Below, one piece after another: positions 11,973-25,356 of a stretch of DNA of 64,000 nt. Each line of letters opens with the position of its first letter. The first letter of the stretch is position 1. The translations under genes and the position numbers were made by a program. This DNA is from Mortierella sp. BCC40632 (taxonomy: Eukaryota > Mortierellomycota > Mortierellomycetes > Mortierellales > Mortierellaceae): the NCBI GenBank assembly GCA_011634665.1, contig WAEK01000003.1:1761001-1825000 (forward strand), written 5' to 3'. The notes beneath the pieces are model-generated. The model ran no database searches and was not told the DNA's origin. It saw only the letters and a list, made by a program, of their open reading frames with translations.

Positions 11973-14619
11973 GAGAGATGTGCAAGGGTCAGTATAGAAG
12001 ACCTGGTCCCTTGGAGAATAATTTATTTTTTTCTTTGAGTGACATCTCAAACTATCAGTACCCACCAGGAGGAATCTACAATGAACTATGGGTTCTGGCT
12101 TGATCACTCTTCTCTGATTTGAACTCACTCTCCCCCCTCCTCCGTCTGTGCGCACCCAGATAGAAACAATGCGTCGCATAGGATCGGCCTTTTCAGATCC
12201 TACTCTCCCTCCCCTTTTGCATATTTTAGAACAATGGACCCTGATGGAGAGGAAGCCTGGATCTGTTTATAATTTCCTGAAACATCGGCCCATTTTCAAC
12301 CAATTCCTCCGGTCCATCTTTTGCTTCAGGATATCCTTGCTGTGGATCACAGAAATAGAAAAATGTAACAAAACAGGCAGGGGATTGGCTTGCTTTTATT
12401 TTTGTTTGGTTATTTGGTCATCCTCCTTCTTTCTTTTCTGGATCCTCTGCCCCAGGCGCGTGATTTGGCAAGTTATCCATGTCTGAGAACCTTTGCTCGC
12501 CAATCGTCGATCCCAGGAATGGCCACATTTCACCATTGTCGCAATGCTGCAATGCAAACTCTTGTAGTGAAGACCTTCCGAGCTATATTTATAAAAAAAA
12601 AAAAAAAAAAAAAAATCCCAGGGATGTGCTTATCTGACATTTGATACGGTAACTCAAATAATCAGTGTCAAGAGGCATCCAAGTCCGAACTCAAGTTCAA
12701 GCCCAGGTCCAAGCCCTAACCCATTCGAGACTAGAAAAAAAATCTATATACTGCTTTTCTGTATTAGCTCAAGAGATCGAGTGAGTATGCGGACATTTTG
12801 TATCGAGCTCTAGCTTGTCCAAACACTCCTATGACTGTAACTAGCACAGCCACTGGGCAGGGTCCAAGAAATCTAGCAGCCTCCGCTTTCTCACCGCATT
12901 TGTGTTGCTCGAAAAAAAAAAAAAAAAAAAAAAAATAGAAGAGATGTCATGCCGCTCAATGTTTTTCAGCCAAGGGGTGTGAAAGGGACTTGATATTTAG
13001 AGACAGCTACTAGTCCAGGCACTTCGAGACAGCAAATAACCAGTGGTGTTAGCATATGAAGCCTTATCAACTGATGGCGATTCACTGACGCAGCCGACAC
13101 GCCAAACAGGTATCATTTGAGAACAGAAGAGTCACTCTATCCTCAATTTGCAAAAATAAACAAGGACACTGTTTCCTCCCTCCCATGGGTCCTTCAGTCT
13201 TTGCTCGCTAAACTGAACCCTTCACGTGGTGTTGACCGATCTCCGCCTAGGCTTTCTTCCTTCTTTCTTTTCTTTGTATCTGCCAAAGCATATCCTTTGC
13301 TTATCAACGATCTGCCATCAGTCAGAGCCAACTTTTGTTCTTTTCGTGACAAAGAGCCCATATTCCTTAGCCCGACACTCATCCAGCCATGTCGCCATCT
13401 CGCACTGATACCAGGACTGTAAACTACTGTAGTCTGATGGCTCAAACAATACTGAGGGAGCATGCACACGACACACACCCATGCGCGCGTGCAAGACAGC
13501 AAAGAAACACCAACCAAATGGTTTTTGTTTGTACATACACTCTTTCTATACACAAACTGCAGAGAGGGAGATTTGATGATAAGTAGTCTATACTAGACTA
13601 CCGAGAATGTACCTCTTTTGTTTTACCAAGGATACCCATCGCAAAGAAGGAGGCCAGGAAAATGTATATGCTTAGTGGCCCGACTTTTTTTTTGGGGGGG
13701 GGGGGCCTAGTCCTCCTCCTGTTCCCTTCTACCCTTCTTTACTCTTTTATGCTGGATAAATTCTATGCTTCATTAAGGTACCCTGTTGGATAGCCTCGCA
13801 AAAAAAAAAGCTAGTCTACCTATTTGGTAAGACATTTGAAGCGTGACTCCACGCTATAGATTGCCACGGATTGTCAGAAAGGAGAGAGTCATCTAGCATA
13901 AAACACACACACACATGGCTGACAAAAAAAATATCGTCATTATACATGCTTTCATTTTTTTTTCTGGACCATCCTATTCCGCAAACTCTTTTGTTTTAGA
14001 CTGCAATCGCCTCTTTCCCAGAGACAAAGCAGAAATAAGAGTGACCCAAATGAGTTCTGGAACCAGAAAGAGAGCGAGAGAGTTTTTTTTTTTGTAGCAG
14101 CAGCAATGAAGTGGGACATTTTCTCCATATGGATTCAGCCCATCCCTTTTCACTCTTTTTTCAGCTATCCATGCACTCGATATCTGGTTCGAAGAGATGA
14201 GAAATATGGATCCAGAAATTGCAATCATTTCCCAAGGTAATAAATTCTAGTTTGACGGAAACAATAATGAGCATGGTTTACCAAAGAGCAAGAAGGTGAG
14301 ACAAATGAAGAAGGGAAGTGAGGGGGAGGGGAGGTTTCTTCCTTCCCTCCTGCATGGTCATTGCGGAACAAATTCATAGCTTGCTCTATGTCGAACAATG
14401 AGCGGGTTCGATTTTCAGTGGGATGATACTGACCTCATATCTTTTTTATTATTTTTCTGATAGGTATATATCACTCTTACTAGGGGCTGAGGTAATTTTT
14501 TTTTCTATAGTCTTTGCCACCAACCAAGGCTATCTCTGACACTATCACTGAGATGCTAAATGGATATCGAGACTTTAAGCAAAGCAGTGAAGGGGAAAGA
14601 TAAGGTGGAATATCCTCTA

Positions 14620-14651
<32 letters not shown>

Positions 14652-15401
14652 GGCTCTCCAATTGGCATTTCAAATTCTCGTTGTAGACTTTTTGCCTCCT
14701 AGTCAACGCGATCTGTGGAAAAGGTCATCCCCCCCCCTCCTCGCCACCTGATGATTATTGTTCAGAGAACAACAACAACAGCTGCAACAGTAGTACTAGG
14801 GATGTCGAGAAGCATTACATGCAGATATCTGTACCACAATAGCCAAAAACTTATTTTTTTTTTTTTTCCCCCCCCTCTCCCCTATTCTTCTCTCCCGTTT
14901 GAAAAGGTAAAAAGAAGAAATGGTCATCAAACCTTGATCCTACTTTTGAAAATGCAAGAAGGCAAAAACAAGTGACCAGCTATGCGAGCTGCAAGTAGGT
15001 CATAGCAACACTAAACAACAACAAAAAGAGAAAGGATACCTCTCCCCATCCCTCTCGTCATTCTTTGCAGGTTCAACATGGAAGCACTAGGGGTTGATTT
15101 TTCTTCTTCTTTTTATTGCTGTGTCTGCGGTAGAAAAAGAAGGGAGGAAACTTGCTTGGTAGATTGTCAGGATGAGTGATGATGACAATGTTGTTGTTGT
15201 TGTTGCTGTTGTTGTTGTTGTAAATTGCATCGCCTCTCCTTCTCCTTCTTCTCCTAGCCACCGCCTTTTGCTGAATGAGGATGGTCAATTTACTCTACCC
15301 CAAACAACAACAATACATCCCTCATCACACGCTTCTTCTTGGAACCTTCTCCCTCTCCTTTCCCCTCTCCTTTCTCCCTTCATGCTTGTGACGATTGGTA
15401 A

Positions 15402-15404
<3 letters not shown>

Positions 15405-15469
<65 letters not shown>
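15405..15469. repeat. (AG)32 microsatellite
   Basis: A perfect AG run of about 65 nt, the longest perfect dinucleotide array noted. It lies about 0.8 kb downstream of the arrestin-like gene's stop codon. Confidence 0.9.
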
Positions 15470-15472
<3 letters not shown>

Positions 15473-16251
15473 AAGAAGAGGAAGGAGAAAGGGATTGAAA
15501 GACAGTGCTGCAGTCAATTCACATTTGACCAACCCGAAACCATTTTTATTTCATTATCATTTTTTTTGCTATCCAGTTCGATTTTTTTTTTTTGTTCATG
15601 GAACAAGGTATATTACAAAAAGAATAATAGCATTGGCAAGGAGTAGAGTCTCATATATATATTTTTCTCGTTGATATATTTTCAAATTGCTGTTAGGGGG
15701 TTTTTTTCTTTTTCTTTTTCTTTAAAAAAAAGGACTTTGGAGAAAGGCGGAAACTGGGCCCGCATTGAATAAAAGGTAGCCTCCTGGGATATACAAAATA
15801 GTTAAAAAAAAGGGGGGGGAGGGGGGGAAGGGATTGAAAAGGGTAAAGGGAGAAGGAGGAAGGGGGAGTTACTTTTTCTTTTTTTGTTGTTGTTGGACAC
15901 TATATACTCGATAGAAACAGAACGTGCCTGCAAATGGAATAAATTGGATCCACATCCGGGTAGATCCAGAACTACCATAATCCTGCGAGGCACGAATAAA
16001 GAAAAAAAAAATAAACGAACATAAAAAAAGTAAAAAAAAAATAAAGACGTGCGGGGTAAGAAGCCCCGAGGGGAAGGGGTATTCGCTCGTTCTTTTCTTT
16101 TCTTTTTTTTTTTTTTTTGTGTGTGTGAAGAAAGTGGAGGAGGAAGGGGGAAAGAGTGATGGGTATCGCTGCAAGAGATGTCGCCCGCAAGAAAGAAGAG
16201 AAAAGGATAAAAAAAAAAAAAGAGTCAACACCAAAAGGGAGAGACCTCTTC

Positions 16252-18631
16252 TTAACGTCGGTATTCGGGCAGCTGATCATCAAACAGCACCGGGAGTGGT
16301 CCAGCCTGGCGCACAAGTGCAAAATGTGGATCATGCGCATGGTAAGGATCCTCCTCACGACAGGTTCGCAATGCCATTGGGAACTGTGAAATGGTCGCAT
16401 GAAGAGTCGACACGGCAGGTGGAAGATATGCCTGGTAATCTGGCAACATGGGTGCAGGAGGAGGAAGAGTTGGTCTAGGTGCCACTATTTCGACTTGGGC
16501 TAAAAAAAAAAATAAAAAAGAAAAAAAAATAAAGAGAATAGAAAGTTGCAATCGATGTTAGAACAGATCTTGGAAACGTCCCTCCCTTTCTTCTCACAAC
16601 CCTTTTTCAATACATACTTTGGCTCTTGATCTCTTCAGCTTGACGATCCTTCTCCTTGCCTCCCTTGATTCGAATACATAGCGTCAATGTGTAGTTGATT
16701 TCAATGTACTTGGCCTTGGTCGTCGGAGTGAGGACCAAACCCGCAGCAGAATCCGCGGCCGGGATCTTGACATTTACAATCCTCTCCCAACTTCCAAACC
16801 TCAATGGCCAACCCTCATTTCCAAGACTGACGGCCATCACTTTCTTGACAACACGTTGGGTATCTGACATACCCTTGACACGAGTAATCAACTCTTGATC
16901 CAACTGGAAGTGAGCTCCCAGGATCACGGCCTGTTGACCTTCATAGACCGTTCCGGGCAAGAATGGGTGGAACTGAATCTTGATCGGAAGAGACTGTCCC
17001 AAAGTCAAGTAACGGGATGAAAGGGACCAGGAGAAGGGGATCGATTTTTTCTTGCTAAACTCATCGACCCACACAGGTTGGACCCGTGGTCCTTCGATCT
17101 CGGCCAGGTCCACGTTGGTGTTGAGGACATGGATCGACTGCGTGGTGGTCATGAGTGGAGTCGAAGGAAATGCAGGAGCAGATGTTGTTGAGGACGAGGA
17201 CGAAGGTGGGTTGACACTGCTCGGTGGGGGCGAGGGTGGCAGTGAGGCTGCAGGCGAAGGTGGAAGCGAAGTCGGGGGCGAGGGGAACATGGACGCAGTA
17301 ATCTGTCCAGTCGTGATCGGCGGGGGCAAGGGCGGACGCGATGACACCGACGACACCGAAGCGAGTGAAATCGAAGACATGAAATTAGTCGTCGACAACA
17401 AGGAGACAGATGGTCCGGTGTACTTGACTAGTCTAGCCTGGAAAATGTACCGCATCCCGCCCCGGGAGTGCTCACTCGATGAAGGCCAGAGAGGATCGAT
17501 GACAGTCTCGACCTCGCGGTGGTACCTGCCCTTGGGAATCATGCCAGGCCTGCGGTAACCATCAATGGGAAGCACCCAGCGATGCTTCTTGAAGACCTCG
17601 TCCGTGTTCAGGCGCGTGGTCTCTCCAGTAAAGGCCTCATTGGAGACTAGGAACGGGGGTGAGAGAAAGACAGAGCAGAGTCAGGATCGAGGGCTCAAAC
17701 GCATATAGAGGAGGAGGAGAAGAGGAACGGGAAGATTTTTTTTTTTTTTTTTCGTCCAGGGCGAATGGTTTGTATTGGGATGGGTAGAACAGAGACTAAA
17801 TAAAACGGTGAGGCACGCATAGGAGAAGGGGGCAAGGATGAGCAGAGACCGCCTGGGAGAGAAGGGTCAAATGGGAGCAATGAACAGTGAAAAATAGGGG
17901 ACCAAGAGAGAGAAATGGAGAGAGAGAGAGAGAGACGCGGTACCAATGCTCGTGGGACAAGAAAAATTGAACCAGGCGGATGTATTCGTCCCTCCCGTTT
18001 GAGTATGGATTGGGCGAATGTGGTTCGCTCCAGTAGTAGCTGGGTGAGAGGACAAAAAGGCACGGTCTGGTATTTTCATGTATATTTAGGCCAAACAAGC
18101 GAACCAGCGCACAGCAGGCACCTGGGAATTCGGGTTTGAAGTAAACACAGTGCCTCCAATGAGAGAAGAGGAGGTCCGAACAAAAACCACGAGAGTGCCA
18201 TACATTGGCAGGGTGGCACCAACATCCGAGCTGTCAAAAAAAATAATCCCCCTCTCCTCCTGTGAGGTCTGTCCCTTGCTGCCTCAAAGAGATAGGACCT
18301 TACCTGTCATGGTAGACGCGGCAATAGCCGTAAAGGTAATCTCAATCTCATCTCCAGGACAGTCGCTTGGAGTCTCAAAGACAACAGTCGCCTTGACGAT
18401 CGCAGGTGCCTCAGGGCTACCATAGAACAATGGTAGCTCCTTATGACCAATCTTGACAGACTGGTCCGAGTGCACATGGATCGTCAGAGACTTTTGTCGT
18501 TGGCGCTTCTTGTTGTTGCTGCTGCTGCTGCTGCCAATGCTACTGTTGCTGCTGCCACTGTCACTGCTGCTGTCATTTCCACCATGGTTGGATGATTTGG
18601 GCGCCTTGGATCGAAAGAGACTGATGGGCAT
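16252..18631 (-). CDS. Arrestin-like (alpha-arrestin type) protein
   Basis: Three exons (18631-18304, 17646-16618, 16499-16252) join without frame loss to 534 residues; introns are 657 and 118 nt. The N-terminus has a Ser/Asn run followed by an arrestin-N beta-sandwich: LTIHVHSD, then FETPSDCPGDEIEITFTA, then KKHRWVLPI after the first junction. A Pro/Ser-rich loop separates it from an arrestin-C region with SRYLTLGQSLPIKIQFHPF and later YIEINYTLTLCIRIKGG. The C-terminus is Pro-rich, with LPDY and LPEY motifs but no clear PPxY in the sequence read. Alpha-arrestins are adaptors that recruit ubiquitin ligases to membrane transporters; the cargo here is unknown. Both domains are divergent, so the subfamily is uncertain. 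The long first intron carries GA and T runs. Confidence 0.78.
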
Positions 18632-21593
18632 GGCGAATGGAGGAGCAAGGGAGAGTGGGTGAGCTCAGGGTCGAAGGAAGGTACAGTGGGGCGCTGTCCT
18701 GTTGGGACGACAAGGTCGATGATGTCGGTGGTCAATGCCTGAGGAACGTTTGTTGCGGCTGTATGTGAGAGAGATTGTGTGAGAAAGAGAGTGAGAGACA
18801 GGGTCCACGCGGAGGAGCAAAGGTATAGGGACGGAGAGCAAAGGTGAAAGAATAGAAATGAAGTGGTGGAAAAGGAAAAAGAGAAGGGAAAGAAAAAAAA
18901 AAGCGAGGATTGCAAAGTCAGAAGCGGTGGAAACAAGGTAAGGATGCTAATGCCGCGGCGATGGGAAAGGACTCGAGGACATTAGCGAGCAAGGTGTGGG
19001 GACGCGGAAAGAGGAAAGGAAGAGGAAAAGAGCAAAAGAGAGCAGGTCGCGGCGATATATATCGGTCCTGAGACGCACCTACCCTGCCGCAAGACAATAG
19101 GCACAGGGACAACTGGACAGAGGCAGGCCGTTGGGTGACGGTGTCACTCTCCCTGGCCTGAAAAGGGTGGCTCTGGTTGTGTTATTCAGTCGTTGCCGTA
19201 GTCTAGTGCTAGTGTTGTCTGAACCAAGCATTACATGCCTCTCTCTCTCTCTCTGTCTGTCTGTTTGGTGAGCCCAGACCAGTCTCCTCTCTACCGCCTC
19301 TCTATTACCATGAGCTAATGTTGTTTGCTCTGCATCTCTCCCTCTCTCTCTCTCATTTCTCACTTTTTCGTCTCACTTTTACATTCTCTCTTTTGTGCCT
19401 GTCCGTTAGGTTGGGGTTAGGAAGAAGGGCCAATGACTCCTTTGCGAGGCGAAAGATGCAAAAACAAACACAATCAAATACCCTGACCCATGGTCATGGA
19501 ATGCCGCCTATAAGAATGATAGAGTTGAGGGTCGATAGTAGTCTGTACCATGGCCACGACACCACTGTTGACTGCCGTCCTTATTGCGGCATCGATGCGC
19601 CGTGAAGAGGCATTGAGTGGAGGGGTGGATGCATGCGCGTGCAGGTCGAAAAGCCCCGATGTTGATTCCCTCTCTTTTTTCTTCTTCTTCTTCTTGTCTC
19701 CCAGGCGAAGAGAAGAAGAAGAAAAAAAGACGTTGAACCATGGACAAGGCCTTTGCTCAGATCATCATCGCTTTCCCTTCCCTTTTTTTCCCTCGCGAGT
19801 ATTTTGCAGTCTGTGCGTTTCACAGAGTGAGCATGGGTAGAAATTCACCGACCACCACTGACCATGATCTCTCTCTGGGCCGAGAGTGCGCGGCATAGTG
19901 GCTCTCCTCTTTCCTAGGATGCCTTTCCTTTCCTTTTTTTTTTCACCGGCCCTTCCCTCCTTGCGTATGCGGACCCGTACCCGCGCCCGGAGATATATCA
20001 AAACATGCAAGCCCGAGAGCATCCAAATAGCGCACCTAGAAACATCATTGGCTTCTCTTTGCCTACCAAAGCCCTCATTCTTTTTTTTTTACAAACAGTG
20101 GTCGAGTTCCGTTAGTAGTGCGAAGAGAGACAGAGAGAGAGAGCACCGGTTGCCCATCGCTCCAATAGATGCCTCTATTGATGACCCTAAAAGACCTACT
20201 TACCACCAGCTCTCACTTTTGGTCATTCTCGCTCTTTTTTTTTTTTTTTTCTTTTTTTTCAGCGAGTCGCTCTTGTTCGTCTGTCTCTTCTCTCTCTTTT
20301 CCTTTCAGGATTGACCAGAGTATAAATAAATATGACAAAGAAGGATGGGAATGAACCTCCATTCCATTCCAACTCCCAAAACTCCATAACGGAGGACACG
20401 ACATGGGTACCCAATCATCCTTTTTGGCATAAGGAATGTCCTGTCTTGTCTTCATTAGGGTCCTCTGCATTCCCGATTGGCACCCTGAAACTCTATTGGA
20501 TCCCTCCTCCCCCTCCCCCTCTCACTTTCTTCCCTCCTTCATCGATCCAGGCACAAGATGAGAGGCCCTTTTTTGGGGGGGAATGCTGGCAGCCTCTTGG
20601 CCTCCCTTTCTCTCTCAAAATTTAGCATGACTCCAGGAGAAGGATCATCGCTCATATTCGCTGGCGTACACTTCGTGAGCTTGACAAAAAAACAAAAATG
20701 AACATTCGCTCGGCACAGGTCTCTATTTTTTTTTTTACTCGCTAATAGGTACCATTTCACTGTTTTTTTTTTGGAGTCTTTGCGTGCATTATTAACAGTG
20801 GCTCAGTTGAGAAGAAAAGAGGGGGGAGAGGAGGAAGAGGAAAGGAAGTTGCATTAATGCAAGCGTTGGGAGGAGAAAGAGAGAGAGGAGAGAGAGAGAG
20901 AGAGAGAGAGAAAAGTCAAAACAGTTACTCTCCTCTCCTATAGGACCCATCTTTACGGTACATGGTTCATATTGTTCGTTCGGGTTTTGCTGACCAACTT
21001 TTTTGTTTGTCCTACCATCACCGCCTCCCCTCTCTCTCTTTCTCTCCTCCTCCTCCTCCTCCTCCTCCTCCTCCCTCCTCAATGTTGAAAAGAGTAAAAA
21101 GGTGAGAAAAAAAAAAAAAGAAGCTCGATCTACTCGGACAATATGCAAAGTCGGGGTATTACCGGACGAAAAAAAAAAAAAAAAACACCAACAAGAGGAG
21201 TATGTTGGGCGCGAAGGAGAGGAAACGGCACGTTCAACGCGCGCGCGTTTGTGTATGTGTGTGCGTGCGCCTGTTTGTACCAGTCCTAACGGTCCAAGAG
21301 TTAAGGTTTTCATGCTGCTGACCAAGGGCCTTTGTCCCCCCCCCCTCTTCCTCCTCCCCCTTCCTTCCTCTCACCCCTTCTTGCGATAAGCAAAAAAAAA
21401 CAAACAGTATAGACGTGAAAAGAAAAAAAAAAAAAAAAAAAACTAGGAGAAAGAGGCGGTGAAAAAGTATGGACCAAGAAAGAGGGGTTGCATCTTGGAA
21501 TTTGAACCAAAAGGTCAACAATTGAAAGTAGCGGGTCCTGCTTGTCCGCCCGTTTGCTCTTTGTACGAGTTGTTGATTGTGAGCAGCCTTTTT

Positions 21594-21641
<48 letters not shown>

Positions 21642-22047
21642 GTTTATATCTCCGTAGTGGGCAATTATTACATGTTGATCTGACAGCCCATGTTTGCATG
21701 GAGCATCACAACACTCTTCGCAATTGATTCAGTCTTTGCCGAAAGGATAGTAGGTATTGTCTAGGTCGCTGGTCGTTCTGGAGGTAGAAAAGAGGAGAGG
21801 CTGAGGACCCAGGACTGTGGCCAAGACACCAATCTCAACATCACTTTGCGGCGCTTCACTCAATGTTCCGGAAATTAGACCAAAAAAAAAAAAAAAAAAA
21901 AAGTCTCGTTAGAGATGGGTAGGAGGTGGTGGTCATACCTCCTTGATGACACGTTCGATCGACTTGGGATGCGTATTTGTATATTTGTATATATGTGTGT
22001 ATGAGTGTGTGAGAGTGAGTATGTGAGTGTTGGTGTGGGTGTATTTA
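18632..22047. other. 3.4-kb spacer with no gene seen
   Basis: This runs from the upstream side of the arrestin-like gene to the 3' end of RPC82. It contains CT tracts (about 19230-19262 and 19335-19353), GA tracts (about 20880-20912 and 21595-21635), a (CTC)n tract at about 21046-21078, and many A or T runs. A TGTG/GAGT-rich tract at 21970-22040 abuts the RPC82 stop. No conserved coding frame or RNA gene was recognised. Confidence 0.5.
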
Positions 22048-24240
22048 CTAAAAATCTCTGAATGTCATGACCATCTCTGCAAGTCTCAACTCTTGAATCT
22101 CGAGCTGTTCTAATATTCCATTCAGCTTATTAATCTCAGCCTTTTCCGCCGCATTCAACAACGCATCGTTCGCCTTCACATCCGTCCGCTCACACTTTTC
22201 CAAAAGAACAGACCGCCGAGTACGCTCAACAAACCGACGCTGCCTCAGGTTGGCCATTGCATGATAGAGATTCTCGCTCAACGAGTCTGCAGCCCGAGGT
22301 AATACAACCTCCCACAAGTAAAAAGTCCTGGATGGGGTACGGTCGTTTGTCTTTGGGACTTCTTGCAAGTTCAGCACTCCAAAAGTACAAAGCGTCGTCA
22401 ACTTTTCACGTACATCCTTGACAGGCATCATGGAAAACTTGGAGATTTGCTTTTCTTCAAGCTTGCCCTTGTCAAGGAGCATGTTGATAATCCGGACATA
22501 GGGCAAGCCGTACCGCGTCGCAACAATGTCCTGGATAAGATTCTTTTTCAAGATCTTGTTGGCCAACTCGAGTTGAATAGAGTATTGACCACTGCGTCCT
22601 GCATCCTTCTTCAAGATCTTCATCAGGTCGTCTTCAAGAATCTGCATATACTTCTCAAGACATTCGCTCGCTTTAGGCTTGGCGCTGTTGAAACCCAAGT
22701 CGGCAACATCAAACTCGAGTGTGTCTACCAAGTTGATGTCGGCTGGAAGAGTGTTGAACAAAAGCATGGTATTAACGGGTGTCGACAGACCCTCTTTGCA
22801 ATTGATCATTTTCTCCTCGGCAATGCTCAGAATAGCCTCCATGATCTTTCTGGCAGTTGGATTTAGACGAGTCTCGTAAAGACCAGCGATTTGCTAGTTT
22901 GGTAATGGATAAACAAAAAGGGGTGGGAGATATTATTAGAGATATGCCAAAATACGGCACACGTTGGAGGACAGAATATCACTCATTGACCGGGGCGGGA
23001 CGTAAAGAAAGAGTTACCATGTTGCGCCACCGAATAATGAATCTGTCAAAGTTAACCTTGAAGAATACATCTCGTTCGACTTCTTCAATAATTTGAAAGT
23101 CACCATCTGTCAACTTGCGACGCTTATCGGTGCCATAATCATCCATGCCATCCGAGACTGTATCCAGTGTACGTTTCTAATAAAGAATTGGACCAGAGAG
23201 GGTATCAGACGCTGACCCAGCAAGAGTGACTCTTACGAGGTCCTTTAAGAGAGGACAAAATTTCCAAAAGAAAAAGAATGAAAGAAAGAAAGAAAGAAAG
23301 AAAAGATAATTACCAGGCCAACAATGGTGTTTCTGTTCAACTCCTGTCCCTTTTGCGCTACAATGTTTCGGCGGATGGTGGCCATTTCAGCGGCTGTCGG
23401 TGGCAATGTCATTTTGTCCGTCTCTTTCTTTTCCTCGGCCATCTCGCGATCAATTGGAGCCAACGAGTCCGAGGGTCTGACTGCAATAAGACATTTTTCC
23501 TTGACCATCCTGGTAAAGACCTTTTGGATTAATTGAGCGCCTAGATCAAGTCATTCATGGAATTGGTTACGTTGTTGGTCTTTGCTCTTTGGAAATCCCT
23601 CTCCCTCTCCCTTTCTTTCTTTCTTTCTTTTTCAAGCATCAACTCATGACAAGAGAGTAATAGGCCATTCTTACGGGCTGTTCGGCCACCGGATGCTGGC
23701 TTCGCAGAGTTGTCGCCAATCAAGTCCGTAACTCTTTGCTTTCCATGAACGAGGACGCTTAAAATCACTTCTTCTCCTTCGCGATCGAACCATAGCTTTG
23801 AGTATTGGAGCACCTTGGGAATCAATGCTCGATGCAACGTCTCCTTTTTGTCCATCTCATAATAGGTCACCACCCTGTTTCTTTCCTCTGACTCTGCATA
23901 GTAGGCGATATTGTGTTGGATCAGAACCAAAAGTGACTCTCGGACTTGACGCGGCTTGAGCTCTGTGAACTTTGTAATCAAAGGGACGGGCATGCGCCCC
24001 TTTCTGATGAGAACATTGGCGACTTTCTATGATGATGCAAATGGAACACCATGGGAGGAGAAAGGAAAAGAGAGAGGAATATCCATTTAATAAAGAGAAG
24101 AGACCCTTTTCTTTTTCTACAGGTTGCTCGAGTGTGCCTCGGACATTGTCGACTCCTCTGTGAATTGACCGCCTTTTTGGGTTTTACCTCGACAATGGGG
24201 CCAAAATGCTCCTTTATGATTAGGCGACACAGGCGATTCT
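22048..24240 (-). CDS. RPC82: RNA polymerase III subunit RPC82/POLR3C, 5' end unresolved
   Basis: Five exons are visible: 24240-24188, 24026-23675, 23540-23314, 23176-23018 and 22893-22048, joined by GT-AG introns of 124-161 nt in continuous frame. The protein starts at ENRLCRLIIKEHFGPIVE, the first winged helix of POLR3C. It continues through LKPRQVRESLLVLIQHNIAYY (abbreviated here), then VFTRMVKEKCLI, then ISKFSMMPVKDVREKL and QEVPKTNDRTPSRTFYLWEV, all diagnostic. It ends in the C-terminal coiled coil and EIQELRLAEMVMTF. In Pol III this subunit forms a heterotrimer with POLR3F and POLR3G homologues that acts in promoter opening and initiation. No ATG occurs in frame before a stop upstream of the first exon shown, so a short upstream exon carrying the start must exist; I could not place it. 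The gene is divergent from CK2 alpha. Confidence 0.93.
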
Positions 24241-25356
24241 CTAGTAGAAAATGGGCCAAAATGGTTAGCCAGAGCTAGAGCTCACAGCTTGAAGCTTTTC
24301 TTTTTTTCTTTTTCTTTAAAAAAAAAACTCTTGGGTAAAAGACTCAAGGCCTGGGGCTCTAACCATGGGTGCTCATTTGCGATCGTTATGTTGCTTGGGA
24401 GAAAGAGGTCAAGCCTAGAACCGAGCACAAGGCTTGCCTCTCAAAAAAAAAATGTTTACTTGGTTTGGGCTTAACAACTCAGCCACCTCAGAGCCTCGAC
24501 CATGCTTGGCGAAGAAGGCTGGACCAGACCCATTCAGTCATGGAGACCTCTCTGCTCTTGACCCTTGAAGGGGGTCATTGCAAGCATAGATACGGAATGA
24601 AGATACAAAGGGGTGCGCGGCAAAGGCTCTAGCCGGTTACCATGGGCGCTTCAGAGTTCTCATCTATCCAAATACACTGGCTAGAATGGTACATGAGAGA
24701 GAAGGAGAAGACTATCTAGTCCTAGCTGATCTCTGTCTCCTTGTCAGTTGCAACAGAGTGGCACCTCTGAGCAAGCCGTGATTTGGTGAAGCCATGCTTG
24801 TGGAAGAAGAGGGATGGGCATGGTGGATCACATGGGCGGTCGTGGCAAAGGAGCAAGAGAGAGAGTGTGTGTGCGGCGTCGTTATTTCCGGACGAGTGGT
24901 GGTGAATGGACTCTATTTCCATGCGCAGAGTTTTTTTTTTTCTTCTTCTCTTGCTCTCTCACTTCAGCTGCTGGCTGGTGGGTTTGAGGAGGTCGGTAAA
25001 CACAAGTCGATTACCTTTTGGTCTCTCCATTCTCTCTACCTACCTTTCTGCTCTTCCTTTTTTTTTTTTTTTTCTCTCTCTCTCTCTCTTCCTCTCCTGT
25101 CGTCCTTCCATTTTTCCCCTTTTTTGTGCTCGACTCCTGCTGTCGTTCTCTCAGCCGCTCTCTTTCTCTCTCTTTCCTTTTCTCTCTTCTCCCCCCTTCA
25201 CCCCCGCTCGTCATCCTTTGACCTTTTTTTGCGAGCCTGACGACACTCTCCATCTTTTCTTTTTTCTCTCTCTCTCTCTCTTTCTTTCATCTTCCTTTTA
25301 TTATTTTTTTTCCCTTCTTCATTGGACCGCTCTTGTGGATATATTGAGGGACTGAA
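24241..25356. promoter_or_regulatory. Divergent RPC82 / CK2-alpha intergenic region, 1.1 kb
   Basis: This is the region between the first visible RPC82 exon (minus) and the CK2 alpha ATG (plus). It should hold both promoters and the missing first RPC82 exon. The 400 nt before the CK2 alpha ATG is strongly pyrimidine-rich on the plus strand, with CT runs at about 25075-25090 and 25267-25281. No individual TATA or factor site can be asserted. Confidence 0.5.

Larger units (their letters stand above)
9052..16251. other. 7.2-kb gene-poor region
   Basis: No frame here shows family-like content; the long open frames are GA/CT and homopolymer artefacts. The first ~1.1 kb is the promoter side of the DUF726 gene and is rich in GA runs and GACA-type repeats (about 9880-9925). 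A CT tract lies at 10734-10779, a 38-nt T run at 11934-11971 and a (AG)32 run at 15405-15469. The stretch 12640-14300 is less repetitive and looks like ordinary unique sequence, but no splice-consistent gene or tRNA was found in it. A fast-evolving gene or non-coding RNA could be missed by reading alone. Confidence 0.5.

Noticed and set aside
12652..12720. CCCTAACCC as an interstitial telomere tract
   Set aside because: A single unit only.
12640..14300. Transposon remnant in the low-repeat part of the gene-poor region
   Set aside because: No terminal repeats, target-site duplication, transposase or reverse-transcriptase motif could be seen.
14390..14440. Possible tRNA from a GGTTCGA-like loop near 14406
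   Set aside because: The T-arm does not pair, no acceptor or anticodon stem can be folded, and no B-box consensus (GGTTCGANTCC) is complete.
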